Shown here: positions 1 to 6,771 of the stretch, in pieces | Layout of the letters: the number at the start of each line of letters is the position of its first letter | Position numbering within the stretch: the stretch's first letter is position 1 | NCBI GenBank assembly: GCA_900757185.1 | Contig: CAAEMX010000010.1 | Location: forward strand, 1 to 17,272 | DNA: 17,272 bases | Direction: 5' to 3' | From: an uncultured Collinsella sp. | GTDB lineage: Bacteria; Actinomycetota; Coriobacteriia; Coriobacteriales; Coriobacteriaceae | Notes under the pieces: generated by a model | What the model was told of the DNA's origin: nothing | Database searches by the model: none | What the model saw: only the letters and a program-made list of their open reading frames with translations | Program-made: the position numbers and the translations under genes

Positions 1-130
1 AGGGATTCGAACCCGCAAGGGTGCGGAGCTGAGGAAACGCGAAGCGTTTTCCAGCGCAGCACGCGAGGGCCGCAGGCCCGAAGCGGAAGCGGGCGGCGAA
101 GCCGCACGCGACATCCCTCATCGCCCACCA
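1..130 (+). other. Structured GC-rich segment ending in a tRNA-3'-end-like sequence (partial at left edge)
   Basis: Seen: positions 120-130 read ATCGCCCACCA, which looks like the 3' acceptor strand, discriminator A and CCA of a tRNA whose 5' strand would be GGGCGAT. A terminator follows 10 bases later. AGGGA at 1-5 can pair with TCCCT at 114-118, as a T-stem would, but about 108 bases separate them instead of a 7-base loop. That interval folds into hairpins with tight GNRA or GNA-like loops: ACCC-GCAA-GGGT (11-22), a GGAAACGC/GCGTTTTCC stem closed by GAA (33-52), GGGCC-GCA-GGCCC (67-79) and GCGGC-GAA-GCCGC (93-105). Inference: either a tRNA with a structured insertion in the T arm, or another non-coding RNA with a tRNA-like end. 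The 5' part is outside the window, so identity is open. A reading frame is open across it, but I see no start, ribosome binding site or recognisable protein. Confidence 0.35.
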
Positions 131-137
131 CCGAATT

Positions 138-170
138 GGAAACGGTCCTTGCAAGGGGACCGTTTTTGTT
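138..170 (+). terminator. Intrinsic terminator
   Basis: AAACGGTCC (140-148) pairs with GGACCGTTT (157-165). The stem is followed by TTTTTGTT on the plus strand. It lies 10 bases after the CCA-like end at 128-130, so it most likely ends the RNA at the left edge of the window. Confidence 0.8.
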
Positions 171-223
171 TGGGCCCATTTCATGGGATTCGAACCCTAA
201 GGACCCCTTATTTCAAGGTCCGT

Positions 224-438
224 GGCCAAAAAATGGCAAAAATGAGTACTGCTACTTTGCTTGCAACATATAAAAAGATAGTATTTGCTTAAGTTACGCA
301 ACATATGTCCATTATAAGGACTAACAATTGGATCAAAATCGTGCATTCATCGCCATTTCGTCTTGCTATCTGGCCTTATTAGTCCAAAATTGCTGCTACC
401 AAATCGGTAACAGTACTCATATTTGATGTTTTTTGACC
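224..438. repeat. MITE-like element with 32-bp terminal inverted repeats
   Basis: Seen: the 32 bases at 224-255 match the reverse complement of 407-438 at 26 of 32 positions, including an unbroken GAGTACTG and a shared outer block GGYCAAAAAA. The 215-bp element is AT-rich, unlike the flanking GC-rich DNA, and has no credible reading frame. GCAACATAT occurs twice inside it (262-270 and 298-306). No clear target-site duplication is visible. It fits a non-autonomous mobile element or a dispersed intergenic repeat. With argD ending at 556 and the terminator at 170, this element fills most of the gene-free stretch 171-555. The remainder (439-555) holds two small hairpins, CCTTAG/CTAAGG at 452-468 and GTGCC/GGCAC at 496-511, neither with a T-run. 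Confidence 0.6.
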
Positions 439-555
439 AGCAGGTATCCCCACCTTAGCAAATCTAAGGCAAAACGGGCTCCAGACCGCTAAATCGTGCC
501 GTATATGGCACGTCCGCAGTCCGGAACCTGGTCCAAATTGAGTTATTGCGCTGTG

Positions 556-1839
556 TTAGGCCAAAACGTCCGACAAAATTTCGATCAGGCTGTCCACGTC
601 GGCTTCCTCGCAGACAAGCGGCGGCAGGAAGCGCAGTGTATGAGCTCCGGTCGCGTTAATCACAGCACCGGCCTCCAACGCTCGGGCAACAATGTCATGC
701 GCATCGCCCGCAGCGTCATCCAGATCGCAGCCGAGCATTAAGCCGCGACCGCGTACCTCAACCACATGCGGCAGTTTGGTGAGCTTTGCCTCCATATAAG
801 CACCCACCTTAGCAGCATGCTCGCCATAATCGCCGCGCACGAGCGCGGAGAGCGTGGCGGCGCACGCCGCGACAGCCAAGCAGCTACCGCCAAAGGTCGA
901 GCCGTGGTCGCCCGGCTTAAACACGTCGGCGATCTCCTTCTTTGCCACCACGGCGCCCATGGGCACGCCATCGGCAATGCCCTTGGCAAGGCTCATAATG
1001 TCGGGCTCCACGCCGTAGGTCTGGAATGCAAACGGCTTGCCGGAGCGGAAGATGCCACACTGGACCTCGTCGGCGATAAGAACGGCGCCCACCTCGTGTG
1101 CCAAGTCGCGCGCCGCCGTCATAAACTCCTCGGTCATGGGGTGCACACCGCTCTCGCCCTGAATCGGCTCGAGCATGACGGCGCAGACCTCGCTTCCCAG
1201 CTGCTTAAAGATCGAGCGCAGTTCGTCGATATCGTTGGGTGTGCAGGCCACAAAGCCACCCGGCAGCGGACGGAAACTGTCCTGCAGCCAATCCTGCATG
1301 GTGGCGGCAATGGTCTCGAGCGTACGACCGTGGAAGCCACCGCGCATGCATACGATGGTGTTGCCGCCGTTACCAGCACGCTTGGCGTACAGACGCGCGA
1401 GCTTCATCGATCCCTCGTTGGCTTCGGCACCAGAATTGGCAAAGAACGTCTCCCACACCTGCTCGTCCGCAGCCGGGGCACCGAGCGCAGCGGCCGTGGT
1501 CTCATCGCCGGCGGCAATGGCATCGGCCAGAACGCACGCACCATCTACGTCGTCGTTGGCGAGCTTGGACAGCAGCGCTGCGACCTGTCCACGCTGCTCG
1601 ATGTAGAAGTAATTGGAGACATGCATGAGCTTTTTGGTCTGTGCCTCGAGCGCCGAGAGCACTGCAGGGTTGCCGTGGCCCAGGCTGCATACGCCGATAC
1701 CGGCTAGAAAGTCGAGGTACTCGCGGCCATCGTCGCCGGTGAGCTTCATGCCGTGGCCTTCGACAAACTCTACCGGAGAGCGACCAAAGGTATGCATAAC
1801 GTAATGGGATTCGAGCGATTGTTGAGTTGCAAGTGACAT
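556..1839 (-). CDS. argD: Acetylornithine aminotransferase
   Basis: PLP-dependent class-III aminotransferase that converts N-acetylglutamate semialdehyde and glutamate to N2-acetylornithine and 2-oxoglutarate in cytosolic arginine synthesis. Seen in 427 residues: SGAEANE (136-142) and GGFHGRT (167-173) for phosphate and ring contacts, ADEVQ (256-260) with the pyridine-nitrogen Asp257, the Schiff-base Lys286 in SLAKG, GSTFGG (313-318), and the C-terminal RFLPPL (403-408). An Ala/Asp-rich stretch at about residues 95-128, before the WETFFANSG strand, is longer than in typical ArgD and looks like a lineage insertion. The start is supported by AAAGG just upstream on the minus strand. It is the last gene of the argCJBD cluster, 69 bases after argB; that gap holds a 14-bp palindrome, GCGCCGTACGGCGC, at 1857-1870. 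Other class-III transaminases (ornithine, succinylornithine) are similar, but the context decides for argD. Confidence 0.93.
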   Translation of the reverse strand: MSLATQQSLESHYVMHTFGRSPVEFVEGHGMKLTGDDGREYLDFLAGIGVCSLGHGNPAVLSALEAQTKKLMHVSNYFYIEQRGQVAALLSKLANDDVDGACVLADAIAAGDETTAAALGAPAADEQVWETFFANSGAEANEGSMKLARLYAKRAGNGGNTIVCMRGGFHGRTLETIAATMQDWLQDSFRPLPGGFVACTPNDIDELRSIFKQLGSEVCAVMLEPIQGESGVHPMTEEFMTAARDLAHEVGAVLIADEVQCGIFRSGKPFAFQTYGVEPDIMSLAKGIADGVPMGAVVAKKEIADVFKPGDHGSTFGGSCLAVAACAATLSALVRGDYGEHAAKVGAYMEAKLTKLPHVVEVRGRGLMLGCDLDDAAGDAHDIVARALEAGAVINATGAHTLRFLPPLVCEEADVDSLIEILSDVLA

Positions 1840-1908
1840 GGGATGCCTTTCGTTGGGCGCCGTACGGCGCAGGGCTATGGGTGCAGGGACGCGACGACCG
1901 CGGGTCAG

Positions 1909-2889
1909 CTAGACCGTTTGGAGCTTCTCGACCTCGTCGAGGTTCTCGGTCAGGCGCGCCGCAAACGTCGAAAGCGGGTGCGGATGCGTATCGAACTCGT
2001 AGGCCGTCTCGGTGGAGTGGATCACGGTACCGACGCCAGCATCGGTCAGCAGCTCCAGCAGCAGCGAGTGCGGCGTCGTGCCGTTGATGATGTGGGCTCG
2101 GAACACGCCGGCGGTAAGCGCATCGACGGCGGCGCGCAGCTTGGGAATCATGCCCTTATCGACCTCGCCGCCGTAGAGCATCTCGTTGACCTCGTCGAGC
2201 GTCAGGTTGGAGATGAGCGAATCCTTGTCGCTAAAATCCTTGTACAGACCGTCGACGTCGGTCAAGAAGATCGCCTTGTGCGCATGAAGCGCCGCCGCGA
2301 CGGCGCCGGCGGCGGTGTCGGCATTGATGTTGAAGAAACCGCCGTCCTCCCCCGCCGCGACGGTAGCGATGACGGGGATGTACTCGCTATCGAGCAGGCG
2401 CTCGATATAGTCGGTGTTGACGTGCGTCACTTTGCCCACACGACCGAGTTCGGGGTCGAGCGGCTCGGCGATGAGCGTACCGGCATCGCTGCCCGACACG
2501 CCCACGGCCAGGTTTCCGTGGTGGTTGAGCGCCGCGACCAGCTCCTGGTTGACCTTACCGCCCAGCACCTCGCGCACGATATCCATGGTGGCAGGCGTGG
2601 TCACACGCTGGCCGTTCTTAAACTCGACGGGAATATCGTAATGGCTCAGCGCCTCGTTGATGGCCTTGCCGCCACCGTGCACGATAACAGGGCGCATGCC
2701 GATAATCTTGAGCAGGACGATGTCGCTCATCACGTCACGACGCAGCTGCTCGTCGACCATGGCGGCACCGCCGTACTTGATAACGACCGTCTTACCGGTC
2801 AGGTTCTTAATCCACGGCAGCGCCTCGAACAGCAGCTGCGCGGTAACTTCGTTGGATTCGCTCGAGCGACAATCGCGTGCGAACTTCAT
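1909..2889 (-). CDS. argB: Acetylglutamate kinase
   Basis: Amino-acid kinase family enzyme that phosphorylates N-acetylglutamate with ATP, the second step of arginine synthesis. The start at 2889 (MKFARD) is chosen over an upstream GTG at 2961 because GACGAGG lies a few bases before it; it gives 326 residues. Seen: KYGGAAM with Lys38, the glycine-rich HGGGK (71-75), GKVNQEL (111-117), FNINAD (186-191), FLTDVDGLY (208-216) and MIPK with Lys250. An N-terminal helix precedes the first strand (residues 14-30, EVTAQLLFEALPWIK), as in the hexameric, arginine-inhibited kinases and unlike the E. coli enzyme, so feedback inhibition by arginine is likely (inference). About 35 residues follow the usual end near GTVIH (287-291); they are polar and unassigned. 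It lies between argJ and argD. Confidence 0.94.
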   Translation of the reverse strand: MKFARDCRSSESNEVTAQLLFEALPWIKNLTGKTVVIKYGGAAMVDEQLRRDVMSDIVLLKIIGMRPVIVHGGGKAINEALSHYDIPVEFKNGQRVTTPATMDIVREVLGGKVNQELVAALNHHGNLAVGVSGSDAGTLIAEPLDPELGRVGKVTHVNTDYIERLLDSEYIPVIATVAAGEDGGFFNINADTAAGAVAAALHAHKAIFLTDVDGLYKDFSDKDSLISNLTLDEVNEMLYGGEVDKGMIPKLRAAVDALTAGVFRAHIINGTTPHSLLLELLTDAGVGTVIHSTETAYEFDTHPHPLSTFAARLTENLDEVEKLQTV

Positions 2890-2970
2890 AGTCTGCCTCG
2901 TCTTTCGTGTAGCTATCGCGCCGTACCTCGTTGCCCGCGATTGCGGCGGGACGCGCGGCACATCGGGAGT

Positions 2971-4236
2971 CTAGGAACGGTAGTCGCCGTTAATGGAGAT
3001 GTACTCGTGCGTGAGGTCGCAAGTCCACACGGTGGTCGCCGCGTCCCCCGCGCCCAGGTCTGCCGAGATCACAATCTCGGGCGCCTCAAAGCGACGCAGC
3101 GCCTCGTCCTCGTCAAAGGGAACGGTCAGGCCATCACGGCAGACGGGCATGCCCATCATATCGATGGACACATCTTCTTGGTTAAACTGCACGCCGCACT
3201 TGCCAAGCGCCATGGCAACGCGGCCCCAGTTGCAGTCGTGGCCGGCGATGCAGGTCTTGACGAGCGGCGAGTTGGCGACAGCACGAGCGGCGATATCGGC
3301 CTCCTCGTCGTTCACGGCGCCGGTGACGTTAACCGTCACGAGCTTGGATGCGCCCTCGCCATCTGCGGCGATGTTGCGCGCCAGGCTCTCGCACACCTCA
3401 TGCACGGCAAAGGCCAGCTCGTCGAAGGCGTCAGAGCCCTCGACAATAGGCTCGGCATCTGCGGCAGCGCCGGAAGCAAGCATGATGCAGGTGTCGTTGG
3501 TCGAAGTATCGGAGTCGACCGTTACCTTATTAAAGGTCTGCTTGACGGTTGAGAGCAACAGGGCGTGGAGCGCCGCCGGCTCGACGGGGGCATCGGTAGT
3601 GATGACCGCGATCATGGTTGCCATGTTGGGCATGATCATGCCCGAGCCCTTGCACATACCGCCCACCGTATAGGCATTGCCTGCGTGCCCCGCGGCCTCG
3701 CTGCGGTAACACACGGCATACTCCTTGGAATGTGTGTCGGTCGTCATGATGGCGCGAGCGGCATCGGCGCCACCGTGGGCGGAGAGCGCCTCGTAGGCGG
3801 CAGGAACGGCAGTCTCAAACGTGTCGATCGGCAGAATCTGACCAATTACGCCCGTGGAGGCGACCAGAATCTGCTGGGGCTCGCAGCCGATGACCTGCGA
3901 GGCGATGTTGCAGGTCTCGCGCGCGCAGGCAAGACCGGTCTCACCCGTGGCGGCGTTGGCATTGCCAGAGTTGACCGAAACGCCGGCAATGACGCCGTAG
4001 CCCTTATGGGCGCCGCCCAGGTTGGCGCGGCTCACCTGCACGGGCGCCGCACAAAAGCGGTTAGTCGTAAACACGCCAGCCCCGGGACAGGGCTTATCGG
4101 GCACGACGAGTGCGTAATCCGGGCGCTCGGGATTCTTGCGGAATCCGGCATGGATGCCCGCCGCCTTAAAGCCGGCTGCCGCCGTTACGCCGCCCTCTAC
4201 GGCATGAATCTTGATATCGAACTGCTCTGCATTCAT
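2971..4236 (-). CDS. argJ: Bifunctional glutamate N-acetyltransferase / ornithine acetyltransferase
   Basis: Ntn-type enzyme that moves the acetyl group from N-acetylornithine to glutamate, which closes the acetyl cycle and releases ornithine; some members also use acetyl-CoA. Seen in 421 residues: STGVIG (127-132, oxyanion-hole region), KGSGMIMPNMATM (196-208) with the self-cleavage site before Thr207, the nucleophile of the beta chain, DSDTSTNDT (241-249), and the C-terminal motif YISINGDYRS. Length and motifs are normal for the family. The start is supported by AAGGAG ten bases upstream. An intrinsic terminator or attenuator (4256-4341) separates it from argC, and 81 bases separate it from argB. 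Having ArgJ means a separate argE deacetylase is not needed. Whether it is mono- or bifunctional cannot be read from sequence alone. Confidence 0.95.
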   Translation of the reverse strand: MNAEQFDIKIHAVEGGVTAAAGFKAAGIHAGFRKNPERPDYALVVPDKPCPGAGVFTTNRFCAAPVQVSRANLGGAHKGYGVIAGVSVNSGNANAATGETGLACARETCNIASQVIGCEPQQILVASTGVIGQILPIDTFETAVPAAYEALSAHGGADAARAIMTTDTHSKEYAVCYRSEAAGHAGNAYTVGGMCKGSGMIMPNMATMIAVITTDAPVEPAALHALLLSTVKQTFNKVTVDSDTSTNDTCIMLASGAAADAEPIVEGSDAFDELAFAVHEVCESLARNIAADGEGASKLVTVNVTGAVNDEEADIAARAVANSPLVKTCIAGHDCNWGRVAMALGKCGVQFNQEDVSIDMMGMPVCRDGLTVPFDEDEALRRFEAPEIVISADLGAGDAATTVWTCDLTHEYISINGDYRS

Positions 4237-4255
4237 CGTCTTTATGACTCCTTAT

Positions 4256-4341
4256 GTCAAACAAAAAATGGGCATCGGTTGGTGCGCCCTGCCAGCCACA
4301 ATCATGAGACCAGCTTAAGAGTGGCGCCCCACCCGATGCCC
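4256..4341 (-). terminator. Intrinsic terminator or attenuator between argC and argJ
   Basis: On the minus strand GGGCATCGG (4341-4333) pairs with CCGATGCCC (4278-4270), and the stem continues inward through GCGCC/GGCGC-type pairs. The 3' arm is followed at once by ATTTTTTGTTTG. The argJ ribosome binding site AAGGAG follows directly after the T-run. The structure would reduce transcription of argJBD relative to argC, or be a regulated stop. I see no leader peptide or T-box motif. Confidence 0.7.
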
Positions 4342-4370
4342 GACTACCAAATCGTTAACAATCGAATGTG

Positions 4371-5441
4371 CTACACCGGGCACGCCACTGTGGGCAAGCC
4401 TCGTCGCTCATCAAAACCAAAGACGATGTTGGCGCACTGGACCGCCTGGCCTGCTGCACCCTTGCACAGATTGTCGATGGCGCCCGTAGCCACCAGTACG
4501 CCCGCGCGCTTGTTGAGCGCGAGGCCGATCTGGGCGGCGTTGGTGCCGACGACCGAAGCTGTCTTGGGTTGCTGGCCGGCATCGAGTACGCGCACGAAGG
4601 TGCGACCGGCGTAGAACTGCTGGTAATGGTCGACAACGTCCTCAAGGGTCAAGGTATCGATAGCCTGCGGCGTAAGCGGCATCGTCACCGTAGAGAGCAG
4701 ACCGCGCTTGAGCGGTGCCAGGTGCGGGGTAAAGACGACACGATCGGTTAGGCCCAAGATCTGCTCAATTTCGGGCGTGTGACGATGCTTGCCCACGCCA
4801 TAGGCCTCCAGGTTTTCATCCGCGCTGCAAAAATGCGTACGGGCGTTGCAGGACTTACCGGCACCCGTTACACCGCTGATAGCGTCAACGATCACGGGGC
4901 CGCTCTGGGCAACCCAGCCGGCGCGTACGGCAGGCGCGGCGGCAAGGCTCGTTGCGGTGGGATAGCAACCGGCGCAGGCGACCAGTACGGGCTTGCCATC
5001 GGCGCGGTCGGATGCAGCGGTCTCCAAATCCTGGCAGAACAGCTCGGGCAGGCCGAAAGCGCGGGTCTTGAGCAGCTCGGGGCTCGTGTGCTCGGCGGCA
5101 TACCAAGCCTCAAAGGTGGCCGGATCGCTCAGGCGATAGTCGGCCGAGAGGTCAATGCAGGAGACGCCCGCGGCAAGCAGGGCGGGCACCTGTGCCATGG
5201 CAGCCGTGTGCGGCACGGCCAAAAAGACCGCGTCGCAGTTCTTGAGCTCGGGGGCGTCATGCGTCGTGAAGACAAGATCGCTTACGCCGGCGAAGCCCGG
5301 GTACACCGCAGACAACGGCTGGCCGGCATCGGCGTTGGACGTAATGGCAGCAAGTTCAAACTCGGGATGACCGAGGACGAGGCGAATAAGCTCGGCGCCG
5401 GCATATCCAGCCGCACCGACGATTCCAACCTTTAAAGACAT
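4371..5441 (-). CDS. argC: N-acetyl-gamma-glutamyl-phosphate reductase
   Basis: NADPH-dependent reductase that turns N-acetylglutamyl phosphate into N-acetylglutamate semialdehyde, the third step of arginine synthesis. Seen in 356 residues: the dinucleotide-binding GAAGYAGAEL (9-18), the active-site AGCYPT (157-162) with nucleophile Cys159, KHRHTPE (218-224) with the likely base His221, the SGVTGAGK loop (189-196), and a C-terminal CKGAAGQAVQ (326-335). Length is normal for the long type. AAGGAG lies 6 bases before the ATG. It is the first gene of the arginine cluster. Two ARG-box-like palindromes lie about 90-120 bases upstream, and the terminator at 4256-4341 follows it. Confidence 0.96.
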   Translation of the reverse strand: MSLKVGIVGAAGYAGAELIRLVLGHPEFELAAITSNADAGQPLSAVYPGFAGVSDLVFTTHDAPELKNCDAVFLAVPHTAAMAQVPALLAAGVSCIDLSADYRLSDPATFEAWYAAEHTSPELLKTRAFGLPELFCQDLETAASDRADGKPVLVACAGCYPTATSLAAAPAVRAGWVAQSGPVIVDAISGVTGAGKSCNARTHFCSADENLEAYGVGKHRHTPEIEQILGLTDRVVFTPHLAPLKRGLLSTVTMPLTPQAIDTLTLEDVVDHYQQFYAGRTFVRVLDAGQQPKTASVVGTNAAQIGLALNKRAGVLVATGAIDNLCKGAAGQAVQCANIVFGFDERRGLPTVACPV

Positions 5442-5526
5442 ATCAGACTCCTTGTCTGCAGTTATGCACCAATGCGCATCCCGCAGCCGTGGTTATGAAG
5501 TGAGTTGAAACTTTAGCACCAAAAGA

Positions 5527-5561
5527 TGCATATATACGCAAATCTTTTGCATATTCATGCA
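5527..5561 (-). promoter_or_regulatory. Tandem ARG-box-like operators upstream of argC
   Basis: Two near-palindromes, TGCATATATACGCA (5527-5540) and TGCATATTCATGCA (5548-5561), start 21 bp apart. That is two helical turns and equals the centre spacing of paired 18-bp ARG boxes separated by 3 bp in known ArgR operators. On the minus strand the second reads TGCATGAATATGCA, containing the TGAAT half-site. The AT-rich core may overlap the argC promoter. The ArgR assignment is inference from spacing, palindromy and position. Confidence 0.6.
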
Positions 5562-5600
5562 TTGAAACAGTCCCGACACATTCACTCGAAGGAATTGACA

Positions 5601-5662
5601 AATAAATGCGGGCCCCATATTGCCCAGTGCGCCTTACGGTGACGTTGCAATGTGGGGCCCGC
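5601..5662 (-). terminator. Intrinsic terminator after the split-barrel gene at 5707-6117
   Basis: The arms at 5608-5623 and 5647-5662 pair at 15 of 16 positions (GCGGGCCCCAYATTGC) around a 23-base loop. On the minus strand the 3' arm runs into ATTTATTTG. It lies 45 bases beyond the stop codon at 5707 and separates this unit from the argC control region. Confidence 0.7.
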
Positions 5663-5706
5663 GACATGCGAGAATTTAAATTGTCGAAGCTTGCTGAGAG
5701 ACTCGT

Positions 5707-6117
5707 TTAGAGTTCGACCGGCACCCATTCGTCATGGTTGCAGATAAAGGCCTCGGGTTCCTCCACGCTAAAGAAGACGAGCGTGGGATCGCCTGGGCTC
5801 TCATAATGCTCGCCTAGGCGCTCCAGGTGCTTCCAGCCCGCCTCGCGCATATCGGGAGCGGCCCGGTCATCCAGACCCGCATGCCCGCGCAAGATGAGCC
5901 AGCCATGGCCCGGCCACCAACTCGTGGCCTCAAAGCGTTGATTTTGCAGCAGCTCTTGCCACACGTCTTTGGTGCGCGCCGTTACAAACCACAGCTTGCC
6001 GTCCTGGATCTGCGCAAACGAAAACGGACGCACATGCGGCTGCCCATCCACGCTTGTCGCCAAATACCATGCCGGCACCGACGTCAGATACTCCAACACC
6101 GTATTCAATCCGTCCAT
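5707..6117 (-). CDS. Pyridoxamine 5'-phosphate oxidase family (flavin split-barrel) protein, copy 2
   Basis: Small 136-residue single-domain protein of the PNPOx-like split-barrel superfamily, whose members usually bind FMN (some bind F420 or haem) as dimers. Seen: PAWYLAT (15-21), VRPFSFA (29-35), KLWFVTARTKDVW (41-53) and a C-terminal LVFFSVEEPEA (113-123). This matches the usual order of strand, RPF strand, then KLWF strand. It has no signal peptide or membrane segment. AGGAGG lies 4 bases before the ATG. It is clearly a paralogue of the protein at 6295-6741, sharing PAWYLAT, VRPFSFA, KLWF, KDVW, REAG-KH and FFSV. A long inverted-repeat element separates the two. The substrate is unknown; it should not be called PdxH, which is longer and has further motifs. 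Confidence 0.85.
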   Translation of the reverse strand: MDGLNTVLEYLTSVPAWYLATSVDGQPHVRPFSFAQIQDGKLWFVTARTKDVWQELLQNQRFEATSWWPGHGWLILRGHAGLDDRAAPDMREAGWKHLERLGEHYESPGDPTLVFFSVEEPEAFICNHDEWVPVEL

Positions 6118-6142
6118 GCGTCCTCCTGACGCTCGCTAATTT

Positions 6143-6279
6143 GGAATGGGCAGTTAATTTGGGACGGGGCTATTTTAGCTACCCCTTAACTGCCAATGAA
6201 TTATTTGGACCAGGATAATTGTCAGCTGGCATATGGGGGTAGCTAAAATAGCCCCGTCCCAAATTAACTGCCCCGGAAT
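6143..6279. repeat. Palindromic element with perfect 38-bp inverted repeats
   Basis: The 38 bases at 6148-6185 are the exact reverse complement of 6236-6273. The 50-base centre also pairs in part: TGCCA (6191-6195) with TGGCA (6227-6231), and AATTAT with ATAATT. GGAAT flanks the element directly on both sides (6143-6147 and 6275-6279), which may be a 5-bp target duplication. No T-run follows either arm, so it is not a classical terminator. It lies between two paralogous genes on the same strand and probably belongs to a dispersed intergenic repeat family. Confidence 0.75.
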
Positions 6280-6294
6280 ACTGATTGGTGAGCG

Positions 6295-6741
6295 TTAAAG
6301 CTCCAGGCGCTCCTCGCTGCCATCGATATCACAGAAGCGGGCGACGATATTGCGCACCGAGAAAAACGCAAGGCAACCGTCGTTGGCGCTCTCGTGTTCC
6401 TCACCAATGCCCACCATATGCTTAAAACCTGCCTCGCGCACCCGGTCGCTCACGACCGCGTCGTCCTCGAGCGCGGCCTCGCCGGTCAGCACAATCCAAC
6501 ACTCCCCCGGTTTCCAACCCGAAACCTCAAACTTGGGGTTCGCGCTGAGCTCGGCCCACACGTCCTTATCGCGCGAGGTGCAAAACCACAGTTTGCCATT
6601 ATCGACCATGGCAAACGAGAACGGCCTCACGCGCGGCTGATGCCCGTCCGTCACGTCGATCGTGGCGAGATACCACGCCGGAATGCGCCTGAGATACGAA
6701 CAGGCGCGCTCGATCTGCGCCGTGCGGTCGTTGTCGGTCAT
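6295..6741 (-). CDS. Pyridoxamine 5'-phosphate oxidase family (flavin split-barrel) protein, copy 1
   Basis: This 148-residue cytosolic protein has the PNPOx-like split-barrel pattern: PAWYLAT (21-27), RVRPFSFA (37-44), KLWFCTSRDKDVW (50-62), then an alpha/beta C-terminal part with REAGFKH (102-108) and LAFFSV (124-129). Family members typically bind FMN; the exact reaction is not deducible. GGAAAGGGG lies just before the ATG. It begins 30 bases after the ecfT stop with no terminator between them, so it is probably transcribed with the riboswitch-controlled riboflavin transporter (inference). It is a paralogue of the gene at 5707-6117. Confidence 0.86.
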   Translation of the reverse strand: MTDNDRTAQIERACSYLRRIPAWYLATIDVTDGHQPRVRPFSFAMVDNGKLWFCTSRDKDVWAELSANPKFEVSGWKPGECWIVLTGEAALEDDAVVSDRVREAGFKHMVGIGEEHESANDGCLAFFSVRNIVARFCDIDGSEERLEL

Positions 6742-6771
6742 AGGGACCCCTTTCCTGCGCTCGAATCGCGC

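Noticed and set aside
1..276. Open frame running through the structured left edge and across the terminator
   Set aside because: It has no start or ribosome binding site in the window, crosses a strong terminator and the tip of the repeat element, and reads as low-complexity Arg/Ser/Pro-rich sequence.
1843..3552. 569-codon plus-strand frame opposite argB and argJ
   Set aside because: It is antisense to two well-supported genes, and its length follows from the GC-rich codon pattern. The protein is His/Asp/Gly/Arg-rich with no recognised motif.
3565..4614. 349-codon plus-strand frame across the argJ-argC junction
   Set aside because: It is antisense to argJ and argC and crosses their terminator, with no ribosome binding site or known motif.
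5443..5667. 74-codon minus-strand frame upstream of argC
   Set aside because: It overlaps the terminator and the ARG-box region and has no ribosome binding site or recognisable protein.
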